A DNA stretch of 64,000 nt, from NCBI GenBank assembly GCA_030686115.1, contig CP131612.1, positions 1,488,001 through 1,552,000 of the forward strand, written 5' to 3'. This DNA is from Psychrobacter cibarius. Lineage in GTDB: Bacteria; Pseudomonadota; Gammaproteobacteria; Pseudomonadales; Moraxellaceae. Made by a program: the position numbers and the translations under genes. Positions 61,609 through 64,000 of the stretch are shown here, piece after piece (the stretch's first letter is position 1; each line of letters begins with the position of its first letter). Below the pieces are notes generated by a model that did not search any database, had not been told where the DNA came from, and saw only the letters and a program-made list of their open reading frames with translations.

Positions 61609-63773
61609 CTATCAATACTGCCGCACAGACTCATCACTCTCATACCAATAATACTACTGATTATGTCAAACCTATGACTTCACTTGCAGCGTCTCAGTCG
61701 CCCACATTGAAAACACCATCAGAGCAACACTCCAAGCTCATGCAAAAACCTCCCAATCCAGCACCAAAATTACCTCGGAAATCACCTTCGGTATTTGCAG
61801 ATACATGGCGCATCTGGGCAGTAATGATTATCCTTGTGGTGTTGTCAGTATGGAGCACGTGGGCATTAATCGCTCAGGAGTGGACACGCCCGATCAGTGA
61901 TTTGTTTATTCCAAGCTCACAATTGGATATTATCAGTCTTGCGACGCAGCTGCATATAGTGGCGACCAGCATAGTGGCGCTATTGGCAGGTGGTCTGCTT
62001 GGGGTTGTCAGTATTTTGCTACAGCAATTGGTCAAAAACCCATTAGCGTCAGACACCACATTGGGCGTCGGCGTTGGTGCACAATTGGCCATGCTCATTG
62101 TGACCTTGTTTTTGCCAAGCTTAGCGATTTATGGCGGACTTTATGTGGCCTTTGTCGGTGCGCTTATTAGTATGGGACTGGTCTTTGTATTGTCAGCACC
62201 CAGTCGTTTTAATCCGCTCATTTTAATATTGGCGGGCTTAGTGGTAAACATTCTACTTGCCGCCATTGCCAATGTTTTGGTGTTGTTTTTTGCTGAACGT
62301 AGTAATGGTATGCTGTCGTGGGCGGCGGGATTTTTGGCACAGAATAGCTGGCATACCAGTACGATGCTAGCGATAACGGCCGTCGTGATGGCGGTTGTCT
62401 GTCTACCCTTGTTAAAACCATTAACCTTGATGAGTCTCGATGACTCACAAGCCAAACGCTTGGGCGTGCCGATTAACGGTATTCGTGCATTGGTGGTGCT
62501 TATTGTGGCGGTCGTTACCGCTTTGGTGGTTAGCGAAGTTGGTCTAATCGGTTTTATCGGTCTTGGCGCTGCCAGTCTGGTCAATGCGTTGGGAGTCGCT
62601 TCTATTAGCAAACGTCTGCTTGCAGCCTTTGTCTTAGGGGCGCTGCTTTTATGGCTGACTAGCAATGTTGCTTTATTACTCGAACCCATACTAAATATGC
62701 AAATTCCAGCAGGGGCGATGACGGGTATTCTCGGTGCACCACTGATTATTTGGCTGATTTTGCGTCAGCGCCGTGAGCGGATAGAAACAGTAACCCCGAT
62801 GCTAACGGGCAAGCATGCACCTGTGTCATGGTGGCGCTGGGGTCTTGGCGTGGTAATGATAATTATAGTTGCCTGTGTTTTTGTCCAAGACGTCAGTGGC
62901 TGGGGACTAAGTACCGATTGGGCGATCACCCAGCAGTATCGGCTACCGCGCAGTTTGAGCGCAGCGGCAACGGGTCTGATGTTGGCCATCGCTGGTGTGT
63001 TATTGCAAACGCTCACCCGCAATCCGATGGCAAGTCCAGAAGTATTGGGTGTGAGCTCGGGCGCGGCGCTTGGGGTTATCTTAGGGTTTTTACTGCTACC
63101 AAGCTTAGGGCTATCTGCCGGAGCTGGTACTTTATTAATCTCAGGATTATCAGGAGCGATGGCTGTGTTATTGCTTGTTATTTGGCTAGCACGTAAGGTA
63201 AGTTCTGGCTATCTATTACTGGTCGGTATCGGTATTGCCGCGATGATGGATGGGGTGATGCACATGGTCAAGCTGTCTGGTGATCCTCGTTTAGAGGCGA
63301 TGCTTAGCTGGTTGTCTGGAACCACTTATAGCGCTCAGCCTAGCACGGTGTGGTATCTTATCGGCATTGCCCTCATTTTATTTGCCCTCAGCTTACTGCT
63401 TATCAAACCCTTAAGAGTGCTTGGTTTGGGTACGGGAGTCGCTCGTAATTTAGGGGTGGCAGTGACACCAGTGACACTCGCGTTATTGGTGTTGGTGGCG
63501 GCGCTAAGTACTGCCAGTACGCTTGCGGTTGGGCCATTGAGTTTCATTGGTCTAATGGTGCCACATTTGGCGACGTCACTCGGTGCGGTAAGGCTTGAGC
63601 GCCAATTGCCATTAGCGGCTTTGTTAGGCGCAGGGGTGATGGTAATAGCAGACTGGATTGGGCGTTATGTCATTTTCCCTTATGAGCTGCCTGCGGGTAC
63701 GATTGCGGCTATCATTGGCGGTGCGTACTTTTTATGGCTGATTCGTAAAGTGCCAGTCGCAGTGAGTGGATAG
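61605..63773 (+). CDS. Fused iron-siderophore ABC permease (FhuB-like)
   Basis: A 722-residue protein holding two FecCD-type permease halves, as in FhuB. After a polar leader of about 70 residues, half one (about 75-385) has VVSILLQQLVKNPLASDTTLGVGVGAQL; half two (about 405-722) has the paralogous block VLLQTLTRNPMASPEVLGVSSGAALG, given here in parts. Each half has about ten membrane segments, with SEVGLIGFIGLGAASLVNAL and GPLSFIGLMVPHLATSL as the conserved cytoplasmic loops contacting the ATPase. It is coupled to the binding-protein gene by a four-base overlap. No TonB-dependent receptor is in the window. Confidence 0.92.
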   Translation: MTINTAAQTHHSHTNNTTDYVKPMTSLAASQSPTLKTPSEQHSKLMQKPPNPAPKLPRKSPSVFADTWRIWAVMIILVVLSVWSTWALIAQEWTRPISDLFIPSSQLDIISLATQLHIVATSIVALLAGGLLGVVSILLQQLVKNPLASDTTLGVGVGAQLAMLIVTLFLPSLAIYGGLYVAFVGALISMGLVFVLSAPSRFNPLILILAGLVVNILLAAIANVLVLFFAERSNGMLSWAAGFLAQNSWHTSTMLAITAVVMAVVCLPLLKPLTLMSLDDSQAKRLGVPINGIRALVVLIVAVVTALVVSEVGLIGFIGLGAASLVNALGVASISKRLLAAFVLGALLLWLTSNVALLLEPILNMQIPAGAMTGILGAPLIIWLILRQRRERIETVTPMLTGKHAPVSWWRWGLGVVMIIIVACVFVQDVSGWGLSTDWAITQQYRLPRSLSAAATGLMLAIAGVLLQTLTRNPMASPEVLGVSSGAALGVILGFLLLPSLGLSAGAGTLLISGLSGAMAVLLLVIWLARKVSSGYLLLVGIGIAAMMDGVMHMVKLSGDPRLEAMLSWLSGTTYSAQPSTVWYLIGIALILFALSLLLIKPLRVLGLGTGVARNLGVAVTPVTLALLVLVAALSTASTLAVGPLSFIGLMVPHLATSLGAVRLERQLPLAALLGAGVMVIADWIGRYVIFPYELPAGTIAAIIGGAYFLWLIRKVPVAVSG

Positions 63774-63787
63774 TTTTTATGGGAAAT

Positions 63788-63833
63788 TAATGACTGACGA
63801 ATAACTATAATCAGCCATCATGATCAGTCATTA
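63788..63833. terminator. Inverted repeat behind the permease gene
   Basis: TAATGACTGA (63788-63797) and TCAGTCATTA (63824-63833) are exact complements with a 26-base loop. There is no clear T-run, so it is only a weak terminator candidate. The remaining sequence to 64000 shows no gene. Confidence 0.4.
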
Positions 63834-64000
63834 ATACATACCGTCCAGCGCTTAAATAGCGCTATATCTTAAAATCACCAATGTTCGTCATATTCAGTAA
63901 GTCATTTGACATTGCTTTGAAGGGGTTTTAAACTTTTTATTCAAGCTCTTTTTTAATAAATGATCGAATATAAACGGACCAAGGGGCAAAAAGGATCCGA

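Noticed and set aside
63834..64000. Possible start of a further gene at the right edge
   Set aside because: No start codon with a ribosome binding site and no coding pattern is visible on either strand before the window ends.

Overview
The window looks like a chromosomal segment of a Psychrobacter-type bacterium (Moraxellaceae, Gammaproteobacteria). Supporting signs are the moderate G+C with AT-rich spacers, a tyrA-aroA gene fusion next to pheA and hisC (an arrangement known from Acinetobacter and Psychrobacter), a trimeric autotransporter adhesin with an ESPR-type leader, and an assimilatory nitrate cluster containing a phosphatase-kinase fusion, as in pseudomonads and their relatives. The genus is inferred from gene content, not from a marker gene. 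I saw no rRNA, tRNA, CRISPR array, prophage or complete insertion sequence.

Layout. 1-4.5 kb: aromatic amino acid biosynthesis (3' end of pheA, hisC, tyrA-aroA fusion). 4.8-11.4 kb: housekeeping genes (rarD, folB, a divergent folK-like gene, an SDR oxidoreductase, a DUF924 gene, cysE, ytoQ, trmJ, an Hpt-domain gene). 11.6-15.3 kb: dnaE. 15.7-16.8 kb: a lone Mrr-like nuclease. 16.9-18.9 kb: gamma-glutamyltransferase. 19.0-22.8 kb: a tandem pair of unrecognised lipoproteins. 23.0-26.1 kb: a Spy/CpxP-like protein diverging from a CpxR/CpxA-like two-component system. 26.6-31.8 kb: a trimeric autotransporter adhesin of about 1,750 residues.

32-45.5 kb is a phenylalanine/tyrosine catabolic region: phhA, phhB, an aromatic aminotransferase, hpd, fahA and maiA, with LysR and IclR regulators, a TRAP-type binding protein, an NhaC-like antiporter, a flavin monooxygenase-like gene and a VOC-fold protein. 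Every step from phenylalanine to fumarate plus acetoacetate is present except homogentisate 1,2-dioxygenase (hmgA). The VOC-fold gene directly behind fahA carries a His-His-Glu metal triad and is the best candidate for that ring-cleavage step. I regard this as the most interesting hypothesis in the window.

45.5-59.1 kb is the nitrate/nitrite assimilation region. nirB and nirD run leftward. narK, the PP2C-kinase fusion, an FAD oxidoreductase, nasA and cobA (for siroheme) run rightward. Two good sigma-54 promoter matches precede narK and cobA, pointing to nitrogen control. 59.6-63.8 kb is an iron-siderophore ABC importer (ATPase, binding protein, fused permease) behind a probable Fur box.

Three intergenic copies (174, 63 and 91 bp) of a short element with TAGGGCGTAtCaTCA-like inverted ends lie behind dnaE, upstream of the TRAP gene and behind the iron ATPase gene. 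They look like a non-autonomous MITE family. In one copy the terminal TAG is also the dnaE stop codon.
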